From positions 4,030,001-4,094,000 of the forward strand of contig CM048843.1 of NCBI GenBank assembly GCA_026545765.1: 64,000 nucleotides of DNA. The letters are read 5' to 3'. Positions 45,090-56,840 of this stretch are shown here, piece after piece. Made by a program: the position numbers and the translations under genes. Position 1 is the stretch's first letter. The number at the start of each line of letters is the position of its first letter. The DNA comes from Plantago major. Taxonomy: Eukaryota > Streptophyta > Magnoliopsida > Lamiales > Plantaginaceae. The notes beneath the pieces were generated by a model. The model was not told where the DNA came from. It ran no database searches and saw only the letters and a program-made list of their open reading frames with translations.

Positions 45090-46033
45090 TCATTCATCTG
45101 CCTTTGGTTGAAATGTTCTCAAGTATTCTTTTCCATTGTTAAGAACAAAACATCTGCAACCAAACACCCTTAGATGTTTGATACTAGGTGGTCTACCAAT
45201 GAAAAGCTCGTACGGAGTTTTGTCATGGTGTTTGTTAATCAAACATCTATTTTGAGTGTAGCATGTTGTGTTTACAGCTTCAACCCAATAGATTTCACTT
45301 ATTTCAGTATCAGCAAGCATTGTCCTTGCTGCTTCTTTTAGGGTCCTATTCTTTCTTTCAGCAACACCATTTTGTTGTGGTGTCCTTATAAAAGATAGTT
45401 GATGTTGTATACCTTTGCAGGTACAAAACTCTTTGATGTACTGGTTCACAAATTCAAGATTACCATCTGCTCGATTCATGATACCTTGTCATTTTTCATG
45501 ACTTGAGCTTATTCAAGAAGTTAGGTATCTCAACCCTTGCATCAGATTTGTGTTTGAGAAAGACAACCCAAGTGAATCTTGAGTAATCATCAACAACAAC
45601 CAGACCATACTTCTTTCCTGCATAACTAGTTACTGAGGATTCAAACAAATCCATATGTAACAATTGCAGTGGCCTTTCACTGGAATGTCTAGTCTTAGAC
45701 TTGAAAGATGTTTTGGATTATTTTCCCATTTGGCAAGCTGAGCATAGACCTTCTTTTATATATGCCATTTTGGGTAAACCAACCACCAACTCTTTCTTGG
45801 CTAGCTTATTCAGAGTTTTGATATTCAAGTGACTCATTCTTTTATGCCATAGCCAATTTTCTTCAGTGTGGCCAGATTGACTCACCATGAGACATTCTTC
45901 GGTTGTAGCGGATGCCCAATCAGCAACATAAAGATTTTCTTTACGCCTTGCAACCAAGACTGTCTGCTTTGACTCATTGTCAATCAGTTTACATAGTTTT
46001 GACTTGATCTTGACAGAGTACCCTTTGTCTACT
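45090..46033 (-). pseudogene. Integrase of the Sirevirus-like element
   Basis: The gag-pre-integrase/zinc-binding part is at 46033-45718 (LWHKRMSHLNIKTLNKLAKK...CSACQMGK). The catalytic core lies across breaks at 45717-45480. The frame 45479-45090 covers the core end (IRTPQQNGVAERKNRTLKEA) and the KHLRVFGCRCFVL region. A solo LTR inserted at 46034 splits it from the protease. Confidence 0.85.
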
Positions 46034-48480
46034 TGTGACACCCCAGATTTTGATGTACCTTATTATTTTTGTCCTTGCATTCTTTTACTTGTGTTAGTGT
46101 ATTTGTATGAAAATATATTTGAATTATTTGAATTTGATTGTGTTATTGTTTTATGTGTTTATTATTTGTTTTTAAAAGTCTATGTAACTTGTAAATTTGT
46201 AATATGTGTGGTTATTTATTTTGTACTTTTTTTTAAAGAAGAGAAATTATTTTCGGTGTATATTTCCTACTTAAAAATTTGATTATTTTATCTTTTAATT
46301 TGTTGGTGTAATTATTTGAAAATAATTTGATAGTCATCTCTTAAATTTATCTTTTTGAATGATTAATGTGACAAGACTTCTTTTTAATTATCTAGCTTAA
46401 TTCAAGAACTTATTTGTTTGCTTTGATTGATGTATAATGTGAAGGGTGCCATTTTAATTATGTATTTTAATGTATGTCATTATTTGTGTGGCTTGATTAG
46501 ATTTAAAGATTAACTTCAATTGCCTTCATGTGAGTTCATTATATGTTATATTAATAGTAGTTAAGTTAGAAGAAGTCTAAGAGTCTCTTTTTAATTATCT
46601 TATTTAAATGTATGTCTTTACGTATGTGCTTTATTGATGATTTATGTGAAGAGTGTTCATTTTAATTAACTAATTTAATACAAGGTATTTATTTGTGTGC
46701 TTTGATTTATTTATAATATAAAGAGTCACTTTTGGATTATGCAATTTGCATGCATGTCTTTATGTGTGTGTGGCTCTCTTAATGTTTAGAAACTAAATTG
46801 TTATTTTATATTCATATATTTTAAAATAGAAGAGTTTGAAAACTTGAGGCTTCTTTAATGAATAAAATATTTTTTATTTCTTTCATGTTTTGGTACGAAA
46901 GGTCGTTTGTAATGTCGAATGTTACATGCTATGTTTCAGCTATGTTTCGATCAACGTTCTAATTTTCTTTTCGTTTCTCTTTTATGTTACTTATGCATGT
47001 CTAAGTGTAATATTGCCTATGCATGTTCAATATTTTAAGTTTAATTGTTGCATATGCATGTGTAATTGTGAGTTCAATTTAATTGTTCCAAGTGTTGCAT
47101 TTTTTGTGTGTCACATTTTATTTTTCTGTACAATTGACCTATCTGATACCAAAAATGTTTTTGAACCTTTTCCCAACTAAAATATGATTATTTATCATTA
47201 GTTATTGTGTTTAAATGTTTGGAAAAGAAATTGATTGGACTCTCTTATGTTGGCACTTTTATTGTTGGTTTTAAAATGAGTTTTAAGTGTAACTTAAGCC
47301 TTTTAAATTGTCATTTATTTTTTTAGCACTTCAACCCTTTCATCTTCACTCAATCCACCCTATAAATACCCCGTTTTGCAGCCACTTTTACTCACAAAAA
47401 TTCTTAGTATTTTACTCCCAAAAATCTTCAAGTACTATTGTCTTTTTATTTTCAAGTTTGTAGCTTGTTCTTCTTGCAAGTACTTTCATGCTTCTTGCTC
47501 TTCCAAACCTTGAAATGTGAGTGTTCTACAAAACTATATATATGTATTATTTTCAAAACCTGGAAGGTATTTTAATATGTTTTCAACTTATATATAAGTA
47601 ATGCATGGTTTTCAAAACGCACGTTCTATTGCATAAAAAGCAAATCACGAAAGAGTTTTAGCATGCTTCCGCTGATTTTGAAAGATATATATATACATAT
47701 TTTTGATTGATATTTTGTTTTGATTGACGGTTCAAGAAAGATATGTACGTTTGGTTCAGGTTAATTGGCTTGTAGTTTGGTCAGTTGTGTCTGGCGAGCT
47801 ACTTGTCGGTTTCCTTTGCCCATTCCCTTTAAATCGAGTGATAGAAGCCTTCACTGGTTTAGTTGGGTCGTAGAATTTCACCCCTGTACCATGGCAGGGT
47901 CCTGACTGGATAGTTTGATCGACTATCAGGGAGACATAAGGTCTGTTTTACTGTGGGGTTATAAGGAGCGGCATGAAATAATGTTTTTCCGAAAAGTACA
48001 TGTTATTGAAGTATTTTCTATTTTATGTTCTTCAATGTTTATTGTTATGATTTTAATGAAAGTTTCACACGAAAATCTTCGAACACTCATTGAGGTTTTT
48101 CTCACACTTGTTTCTATTCCCTTCCTTGTAGGTGAGATGGCACGAAGAATGAACGACTGATAAACTCAGCGAACAAAGAGAGTGTTTGGGATTTGGAATT
48201 TTTGTGAAATGAAATTGATGTCTTATTGTTTATTTCAAACACTCAAGTCATTTCATGTTATATTGTGTATCTTTAAAAGGCAAGAATGTTTAAAATCATG
48301 AGCGTTTTATTAGCTCAATAAAATAATTTGTTCCAAACATTTCGGCTCTGTTTGTAACTTGACATGTTTAAAAGGTTATTTGTAACTTGACATGTTTCAA
48401 CAAACATTTCGGGTCTGTTTTCGCCCAAAGTCCCGAATGAAATTCACTCCTTTTAAAAACTCAAAATTTGGGGCGTTACA
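46034..48480 (+). mobile_element. Solo LTR, 2447 bp, inserted in the Sirevirus-like element
   Basis: It starts TGTGACACCCCAGATTTTGA and ends AATTTGGGGCGTTACA, with a perfect 5-bp duplication CTACT on both sides (46029-46033 and 48481-48485). TG...CA ends, a 5-bp duplication, one TATA box (47361-47368) and no coding region identify a solo LTR left by LTR-LTR recombination. The orientation is set by the TATA box. Ends of the type TGTGACACCCC...GGGGCGTTACA suggest a Ty3-gypsy element; no internal region is present to prove it. Confidence 0.88.
47361..47368 (+). promoter_or_regulatory. TATA box of the solo LTR
   Basis: TATAAATA preceded by CAATCCACCC, about 1.3 kb into the LTR and 1.1 kb from its end; the likely U3/R boundary is just downstream. 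Confidence 0.6.
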
Positions 48481-48485
48481 CTACT

Positions 48486-49448
48486 AGTTGACTCATGCTT
48501 AGGAGATTATATTTCAATCCCTTTACATGAAGTACTTCAGAGATTGTGAGGGCTCCGAATTTCAAATTGCCTAAACCTATGGTTGGATTTTCATCTCCTC
48601 CAGCAACCTAATAATTGGTCCATCATTGCACTTTTTGTAGTTAATCAGATTTGCTTTGTCTCATGTCATGTGCTTCCCACATCCACTATCAAAATGCCAC
48701 TTTGAGTTAGTCTTTAGAGTGTTCTACACAAAACAGGAAACAGGAGATTAGGTTCTCATACCAACAATGGAACCATCTGGACTAAAGAATCTTCCAGTAG
48801 GAATCCATTTTTGAATGAATTTCTTAGAAACATTCTTTTGTCTATCAAGAACATAAGGAGGAATCTTAGTTAAATGATTGGTATCATTGTTGTTAAAAAC
48901 TATTTTCTTCCTTGGTGTGTTCCTAGGTGCTCCATTTGATGCTTTCAGATACCTGTCAGATTTCTGAGTCTGCTTTCCAACAAACTTAGATTTCCTAGCC
49001 AAATTTCTTCTAGCCCTAGCATTCAGATTTTCAGTGGCTTGATTTATCTTCCACTTCTGATAATTGTTGTGAGCAATTCTAGCCTTTAACCATCGTTCTT
49101 GCTCTTGTTTGTATTCGTGAGCAAGTTGTTTCCCGATGGATTTATAGTCAATACCATTCCGAGCACCTGATGCTGTCTGAGATCTCTCTTCAGCAGCTTT
49201 GCTAGTCTCTAGATGATCAATTTTCTTTCCAGAAAACGTGACATAGGAAAATTTGCCAGCTCATGCAATTTTTCCTTTTTGAGAAACATAGCACTGTGGG
49301 TGATTGCACTTCTCAGTGTTATGTTTCTTTTCAGAGACATTTCCCACAGTTTTCTTTTGGACTTGTTTTTCTCACAAAGGCTTGGTCAGAATCGCTTTCC
49401 TTTGTCGACAATCTTAGCTTTTCGTCGATGTTGTAGATTGTTTGGGAA
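48486..49448 (-). pseudogene. Protease region and gag-pol linker of the Sirevirus-like element
   Basis: Minus strand: KWHFDSGCGKHMT (about 48705-48665) is the copia aspartic protease active-site motif (D-S-G), followed by a stop. Upstream, 49002-48748 is a basic linker (KSKFVGKQTQKSDRYLKASN). The region 49200-49440 is further degraded. The protease would cut the gag-pol polyprotein. Confidence 0.7.
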
Positions 49449-51252
49449 TCACCTTCTTGAGCAGCGATTTAATGTTAGTCCTTTATTACTCTTATTCAGA
49501 GTGGTGGAACTATCTGTTTGTGTGTCCAGCCCAAGTCCTCTCTTTTCTGAAGGATCTCTTAAATAAGATTGTACTTCAGTAAGAGTGTCACTAGCTTTGG
49601 CATAAGATTGAAAAGATAGTTCTTTCTTTTTGAGTTCCTTATTCTTAGAAAGAAGACCTTCATATTCAATTAGCCATTGCTTCTTTATGTGACTTTTCGG
49701 TCTCAGATATCTGAGCCTTGAAAAATGCATTTTCAGCATCCTTTTTCTCAGATATCTTGCTTAATTGAGAATTTTCCTTTGCAAGAGAATTCTTTTCTTC
49801 TTCGAATTTTTCGGCTCTAGCTCGGAACATTAGAAATTCTCTTTTGTAAAGATCAATTTCTTTTCTGAGATTTTCCAGTTCTTTGATTCCTTCTTCATCA
49901 CTTTCATAAGTATAACAGGAAGTATGTGTTACCTCATCAGCCATTAGACAAGGTTCAATATTGGAGATATCGGGGAAGATTTCTTCAGCCATTCCACACA
50001 CTTCTTTCTTCTTTTGACCAAAGTCAATTACTTCATGAGAAACACCGCATATTTCTGGGGAAGGCAGTGTGGAATCATCTGAATCCTCATCTTCAGAATC
50101 AGACTCAATATCTAGAGCATCCAGTTGAAGTTGAATCTTTTTTCTTTCTTCAGTGAGCATAGCTCTTTGACTTCTTTTGAAGATTCTTCTATCTTTCTTG
50201 TCACCTGTCTTAAGTTTGTTGAAGGCAGGACAATCCTTCTTGAAATGACCAGGTTTCTGACAATAGAAACATACATCATTTCCGATATCTGCTTCCTCAG
50301 TACTTGATGCTTTTTGAGCTGGCTTGTTCAGCGAGCTTTGCATATTTTTGTACTGGTGATAGTTTGAGCCTAGATGCTTTTTCAGCTTCTCTTTGGCTTT
50401 TCTTCTCTCAATTTCTCGACTGACATATTTTCCCATTTGCTTTACAACAAGAGCATCCTCAGTCCTATCCTTGCCTTTCTTCTTTTCAGAAGTTCCTTGA
50501 GCAACTAGAGCAACACTCTGCAACTTCTCAGTTGTTTGTTCCCTTTGAGTTGTCTCATAGTCAACAGTGGCAAGATGAAAGAAAAGTTCCACAGGAGTGA
50601 TATCTGACATTCCTTGGTTAAAGTAGAAAAACTTTGTGTGTTCCCAGTTATGATTAAGACTTCTCACAATGGTTTTAATCTTTTCTGACTGGGTATATCT
50701 ATTACTTTCACCAAGTGCAGCCATGTCACTCATAAGTGTTGTAAACCGGAAATCTAGTTCTTCAAGAGTCTCTGAGGGACCTTGTTTAAAGTTTTGGAAT
50801 TTTAGCTTCAAAACTTCGAACTTATTTTCCTTTGTTTTTCAAGGCGATGCATTTCTTCAATCAGTTGCCAGGCCACTTTCGCCGTTTTTGCACCCCACAG
50901 TTTACACTGTATGTGCTCTGGAGTAGAACGTATGATGATATTACGAGCCTGTCCATCCAAACGATTTCTCTTGGCATCTTCCGATGTCCAGAGTTCTCTG
51001 GGCTTTGGTTCGTAAATGACTTGACCGCGGTGTCTCCACCGTCGACGATCTCGTGCGTGAAGACCCATCACTTTGTTCTCTGTCTCTACCATTAGAAACC
51101 TCTATGACTTGCTTGAGTTGTTGAATGACTATTGGGCCATTCTTTATTACTTCGATCATTTCGTCACTGATGGCTTCTAGGTGGAGCATCATGTTGTTCT
51201 TCCATTTCTCATAATTCTCTGGCTTGAGAATTGGGGCGTCACTTAAAGACAT
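49449..51252 (-). pseudogene. Gag of the Sirevirus-like element
   Basis: The start at 51252 gives MSLSDAPILKPENYEKWKNN, a Sirevirus-type gag N-terminus. Breaks near 51090 and 50810 separate it from the main frame 50811-49666 (FKQGPSETLEELDFRFTTLM; YTQSEKIKTIVRSLNHNW), which has a zinc knuckle CFYCQKPGHFKKDC and a long coiled coil near the C-terminus (EELENLRKEIDLYKREFLMF). It continues in another frame to 49449. The extended coiled-coil gag tail is a Sirevirus trait. Confidence 0.87.
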
Positions 51253-51356
51253 CCTGCAGCAAACACACTAAACAAACGAATCAAGTGTAGGTGAAAAGCA
51301 GTTAGTGGGCACTTATCTGGGATCTAGGTTCAGTGCAGAAGGCTTGGGAACCTCCT

Positions 51357-51368
51357 GCTCTGATACCA
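51357..51368 (-). promoter_or_regulatory. Primer binding site (tRNA-Met) of the Sirevirus-like element
   Basis: The minus strand reads TGGTATCAGAGC two bases after the end of the 5' LTR, the standard plant copia initiator-tRNA-Met primer site. It fixes the orientation. Confidence 0.93.
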
Positions 51369-51370
51369 CT

Positions 51371-53032
51371 TGTTGGTCCAGATAACGGCAAAGTAAAAGA
51401 CTAGGGGGGGTGAATCGTCTTTTAAAACTTTTGTCGATAAGCACAGTTTCTCAGATATCTATGAAGATATCTGATACTTAATTTCAGAGAGCGGAAGACT
51501 TTTCTAAGATAAGTGCACGTGTTCAGCAAGATAAGTGTAAGTACTTTGCAATATAAGTAAAACAAGTAATAAGCTGCAGAGAGTAAATAACACAAGTCTT
51601 TTTATAGTGGTATCTGAAGGTGGTGTAATCCTTCAACTAATCCACTTCGGTCTTTCTCAGACCTAGAATCCACTAAGATAAATGAGGTAACCTTACAGAT
51701 ATCTTTTCTTGATTCCTAAATACACTAGGTTCCCAACCAAGTGTTCCCCCTGAGTTATTCCCCGGCTTTCACAGCCAAGTACTTCCTGTACTCAGAAACC
51801 TTTTTAACCTGTTCCTTAGTTTTCTAAACTAAGTACTTCCTGTGCTCAATAACCTTTTTGAGTTGTTCCTTAGTTTTCCAAACTAAGTACTTCCTGTGCT
51901 CAATAACCTTGGAGTTATTCCTTAGTTTCCCAAACTAAGTACTTCCTGTACTCCACGCCGTTTAAGGTGTTGGTTTTAGGTTTGTTTGTCAGGTGAGATT
52001 CTTAAATAACTTATTCAGTTATTTAGATAGCTCTATGAATCAAGTATACTTAGCACACTTTTCAATGTATGGTATCTTCTTCTCTACTGACCCAAGTCTA
52101 TTGTAAGTGTTCCAGATAATGAATCTCAGATATGAAATCTTAGTTCAACTCCTTCACAGATAACAATGCTCGTTAAGGATCAGAACACTTAGAAATTTTG
52201 TGCTACTTAGAATCAAGAGCTTTGGTCGCAACAGAAAGCTTGAAAGTAAGTAGTTTGCTTGAGAGAGCTTGTGTGAGTATTCAGTATAAGTTCAGTGATC
52301 TAAGGTGTTCAGTGTGTGTGCTCAAGCAGTCTAAGTGTTGATATTTATAGATGAATTTTGAGTGCCGTTTGAATAGTATCCGTTAGGCTTAAATCAAATT
52401 CAAACTATTGATATCTGAGTATAGTATCAGAAAGGTGTTTGTCTTCTTCTTCAGAAGCTACGGCTTTTGTTCAGACATTTCTGTCTGCGCATTTAATGCA
52501 CTGTACTATACTTTGTCCTGTAGTGCCAACGGAACTATGCAAGCTTTCTGAGGCTTTGCACGTTCTTTTCCAGAGATCATCATAGCTCCAGATACCACTT
52601 GTTTAAACAACTTGTTATAATATGTTTCTTTCGTAAGCGTATTTTATGTCCAAGGTATCCGAGTGTAGATATCTGGGCACTTTCCTCATCTCGAAACCTT
52701 TTATTCTCGGATATCTTTTTACACGTGTTTCAAACACTTGTTTCTTCAAGATATCTGGACATAGGTATCTGAAAACCTTGTCTTCGACAATCTTGTGCGC
52801 CTTCAAATTTTCAAATCCTGAACTTTTCTCATGGATGCCTTCTTCTTGGTCTTCTTCAGAAAATAAAAATTACATTTCGAGACCTAACATCCTATACAAG
52901 ATTTGCTAGACTATCATACTTAGTGAGTTTCCTCTTTTACAGTGTTCAAGTGAACTAAGAGTACTAATCACCTTTCTGAGCTAAGATAAGTCATTAGGTT
53001 CTTGATCAAAATCTAAACAGATATTCCTAACA
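51371..53032 (-). repeat. Right LTR (5' LTR) of the Sirevirus-like element
   Basis: 1662 bp, close match to 34588-36255, same TG...CA ends. High similarity between the two copies suggests a fairly recent insertion. Confidence 0.93.
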
Positions 53033-56000
53033 GAAACCAAGTGGTGGAGTTGAGAAAAAGAAGTTTACTGGGAAGTGCTTCAATTGTGGCACGGTTGGCC
53101 ACAGGTCTGCTGATTGTCGCAAACCTAAAAAGAAGAATCAAGCTAACATGGTTGAAACTGTTGCTAAGGATGTGGCTGATTTGGACCTTTGTGTTGTGGT
53201 TTCTGAGGTGAATCTGGTTGATTCTCACCCTAGAGAATGGTTCATTGATACTGGGGCTACTAGGTATGTTTGCTTCAACAAGGATATGTTTTCTCAGCTT
53301 GATGAATCTGAGACTGGTGAAAAGCTGTACATGGGGAATTCTGCTACCTGCGATGTTAAGGGTCGTGGGACTGTGATTTTGAAGATGACATCTGGGCTCA
53401 AGCTGACTTTGAACAATGTGCTATGTGCTCCTGAGATTAGGAAGAATTTGTTTTCTGGTTCTCTTCTGATCCAGCATGGTTTTCGTATTGTTCTAGAGTC
53501 TAATAAGCTTACTATGACCAAGAATGGTCACTATGTTGGCCATGGTTATATAACCGAAGGCATGTTCAAAATCAATATAATGGTTGTTAACACCAATGCT
53601 AATGGAAAAACTATGAATTATGCGTACTTGCTTGAGTCTTTTAATTTGTGGCATAGTAGACTTGGACATGTTAATTATGATACTTTGCGTAAATTAATTA
53701 ACTTAAAATGTTTGCCAACGTTTCAGATTGATGCGTCACACAAATGTGAAACATGTGTTGAAGCAAAGTTGATACGATCTTCTTTTAAATCAATTGAAAG
53801 AGAAACACAACCTCTTGATTTAAGGGCAGAGGCCTTTGGTTTTTTCATGTTGTCAAAGAGTTGAACAATGGTTTTTCGTGTTGTCAAAGAGTTGAACAAT
53901 GAAAATAGATGGCGGGTGCCTGACATACCGATGTATGTGATTTGAAATCAACTCCAACACGTGGAGGCAATAAGTTTTTCATAACTTTTATAGATGATAG
54001 CACTAAGTTCTATTATGTGTATCTTCTTAAAAGTAAAGATGAAGCTATAGAGAAATTTATTCTCTATAAGAATGAAGTTGAGAATCAACTGAACAAGAAG
54101 ATCAAAGTGATAAGGAGTGATCGTGGTGGGGAATACGTTTCTCCACTTGAACAGTTGTGTGCCTCTAGTGGTATTAAACATGAGATAACTGCTCCTTACT
54201 CAGCACAACAAAATGGCATTGCAGAAAGAAAGAACCGTACTTTGAAGGAAATGATGAATGCCATGTTAATCACTTCTGGAATGAATCAAGGAATGTGGGG
54301 TGAAGCTATTTTGGCAGCTAACTACATCTTGAACAAAATTCCGAAAAAGAAGGTTGATAAGAGCCCCTATGAGTTGTGGCATGGACGAGCTCCTTCGTAT
54401 AAACACTTGGGAGTGTGGGGGTGTCTTGCTAAGGTGATGGTGCCTTTACCTAAGAAGGTTAAGGTAGGACCTAAAACTGTTGACTGCATATTTGTTGGAT
54501 ATGCACATAACAGTAGTGCTTATCGATTCTTGGTGGTGAAATCTGAAATTTCTGACATACACAAGAATACGATAATGGAATCACGAAATGCTTCATTCTT
54601 TGAAGATGTGTTTCCATGTAGAAAGGTAGAAGATGTTGCAAGCAACTCTTCTAAACGGATACATGATGACACACAAAAGGACAATGAAGGAAGTGATAAA
54701 GAAGAGGTTGAACCAAGACGTACCAAACGAGCAAGAAGAGAAAAATCCTTTGGTCCTGAGTTCTTGACTTACATGCTAGAGAGTGAACCTCAAAGTTACC
54801 AAGAGGTTGTGACCTCTACGGAAGGACCCTTGTGGAAAGATGCAATCAATAGTGAAATTGAGTCGATTTTGCAAAATCATACTTGGGAGCTAGTGGATCT
54901 TCCTCCGGGGAGCAAATCACTTGGTTACAAGTGGATTTTCAAGAGAAAGTTGAAGGCCGATGGAACTATTGATAAGTATAAAGCCCGACTGGTGATTAAA
55001 GGGTATCGCCAAAAACATGGTCAGGACTATTTTGACACATATTCTCCTGTGTCAAGGATAACATCTATCCGGATGATAATTGCATTTGCTTCTTTACGCA
55101 ATCTTGAAGTGCATCAGATGGATGTGAAGACTGCTTTTTCTAAATGGTGATTTAGAAGAAAAAATTTACATGGAACAACCTGAAGGTTTTTCTGCACCTG
55201 GTCAGAAAAAGAAAGTTTGTAAATTAGTTAAGTCTTTGTATGGCTTGAAACAAGCACCAAATCAATGGCATGAGAAGTTCGATAATACCATGATGGAGAA
55301 TGGATTTATCATTAATGAAAGTGACAAATGTGTGTACGTAAAGGAAATGGAAAATGGTTATGTCATTTTATGTCTTTATGTAGACGACATGCTTATCATT
55401 GGGAGTAATGATAAAATGGTCAAATCTACGAAGGATATGTTGAAATCCATATTTGATATGAAAGACTTGGGTCTAGCTGATGTAATCCTCGGGATTAAAA
55501 TTGTTAGAACACCGAATGGGTTGATGTTGAATCAGTCTCACTATGTGGACAAGATTCTTGAGAAATTCAACAAAGATGGTGTTGAAACAGCTAGAATTCC
55601 ACTGGACCCAAATGTTCATCTTGCGAAGAACAATGGTTTGGGAGTGTCTCAAGTTGAGTACTCTAGGATAATTGGAAGCCTAATGTACTTGATGAACTGC
55701 ACAAGGCCTGACCTTGCTTTCGCAGTAAGCAAACTGAGTCGTTACACGAAGAATCCAGGAGTAAATCATTGGAATGTGATAATGAGAGTATTAAAGTATT
55801 TGAGATTTACTCGAGATTTTGGACTACAGTATGCTAGATATCCTCCTGTGCTTGAAGGATATGCGGATGCCAACTGGATCTCTGATTTTAAAAGAATGCT
55901 AAGTCCATGAGTGGATATGTCTTCATCTTCGGAGGAGCAGCAATATCATGGAAGTCTTCTAAACAGACTGTCATAGCGAGATCCACGATGGAAGCTGAGT

Positions 56001-56335
56001 TTATTGCGTTCAACTCATGTGGAGAGGAAGCCGAATGGCTACGCATTTTCTTAGAAAGTCTTCCAAGTTGGCCCAAACCTGTGCCAGCTTTATGTATACA
56101 TTGTGATAGCCAATCTTCAATTGGTAGGGCACAAAGTAATATATATAATGGTAAGTCTAGACACATACGTCGTAGACACAAGTCCATTAGACAACTTTTC
56201 ACAACTGGTGTTATCTCTATAGACTATGTGAAGTCTAAAGATAATTTAGCGGATCCGTTAACCAAAGGGTTAAATCGTGAGATGATAGTAAAGTCTTCTG
56301 CTGGAATGGGATTGAAGACTTTAACTAATGATTGA
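53033..56335 (+). pseudogene. Pol of the outer copia element
   Basis: After the inner element, gag resumes with the knuckle CFNCGTVGHRSADC. Then come protease (WFIDTGATRYVCFNKDMFSQ), gag-pre-integrase (FNLWHSRLGHVNYDTLRKL), integrase (FIDDSTKFYYVYLLKSKDEA; SAQQNGIAERKNRTLKEMM), RT ([33 protein letters not shown]) and RNase H ([31 protein letters not shown]) to a natural stop at 56335. Breaks are a roughly 100-bp insertion at about 53822-53919, an extra T near 55141 in KTAF and a frame change near 55890. It is otherwise well preserved, so decay is modest. Confidence 0.92.
53822..53919 (+). repeat. Insertion with a tandem repeat within integrase
   Basis: About 100 bp separate LDL from HTDVCDLKST, which are adjacent residues in the family. 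Inside it TTGTCAAAGAGTTGAACAAT occurs twice, about 31 bp apart. This looks like a templated-repair or slippage insertion and stops the frame at 53864. Confidence 0.75.
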
Positions 56336-56840
56336 TGCACAGGAAAACCCAACCTAGTTGACTGGAGATCCCAAGATCTAGGTTCAAAGGGACAACCTGA
56401 TTGTATCAATGAGGAGTTCATTGTGGGGGTTTGCCTATACAATGACGAAACGTAAAGAGGTTAACCATGTGGGTTTTAATGATTCGTATTAGTAATATAG
56501 TTACACGTGATACAAAATCACATATGTAAGAGTGAAGTGTGGGCCGCTTCAACAAGAATTGGATCCCGAATTCTTGCATACTCTTGCAGAACCAGGAAAG
56601 GTGTTTCATGGCCGAAATGAACACAACCATGAGAACGGAACGGTGCTAGAAAGAACCTGTGTGGAATGCACTATCATTTACATAAACGGCAGAGTAGTTC
56701 AAGGACATCGCGTCTACTGTTAGCCAGTAAGGAAGGTGTATTCATACAAGGTAGGGTTCAAAGGTGGTAACACCTACCTATCATATGCAGGTATTCGATC
56801 GTAGGATTATGCGACATGAAGTTTTCTTCATGTGGGGGAT
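56336..56840 (+). other. 3' untranslated region of the outer copia element
   Basis: Non-coding DNA between the RNase H stop and the polypurine tract (TGTGGGGGAT at 56831-56840). It belongs to the element; no extra gene was recognised. Confidence 0.7.

Larger units (their letters stand above)
34588..53032 (-). mobile_element. Sirevirus-like Ty1-copia element, 18,445 bp, nested
   Basis: LTRs at 34588-36255 and 51371-53032 (TGTTGG...CTAACA) are flanked by a perfect 5-bp duplication GAAAC (34583-34587 and 53033-53037). It runs on the minus strand: primer site 51368-51357, gag, protease, integrase, RT/RNase H, a long 3' region, and a polypurine-like tract at 36275-36256. The large gag, long 3' 'env-like' region and AAAATGGGTGAAATT tract fit the Sirevirus (SIRE/Maximus) lineage. 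A 2447-bp solo LTR sits inside. Removing it leaves about 16 kb, large even for this lineage. Coding frames are broken. Confidence 0.93.

Noticed and set aside
46890..47180. 96-residue plus-strand Cys/Phe-rich frame in the solo LTR
   Set aside because: It lies in the LTR U3, has no known domain and comes from T-rich DNA.
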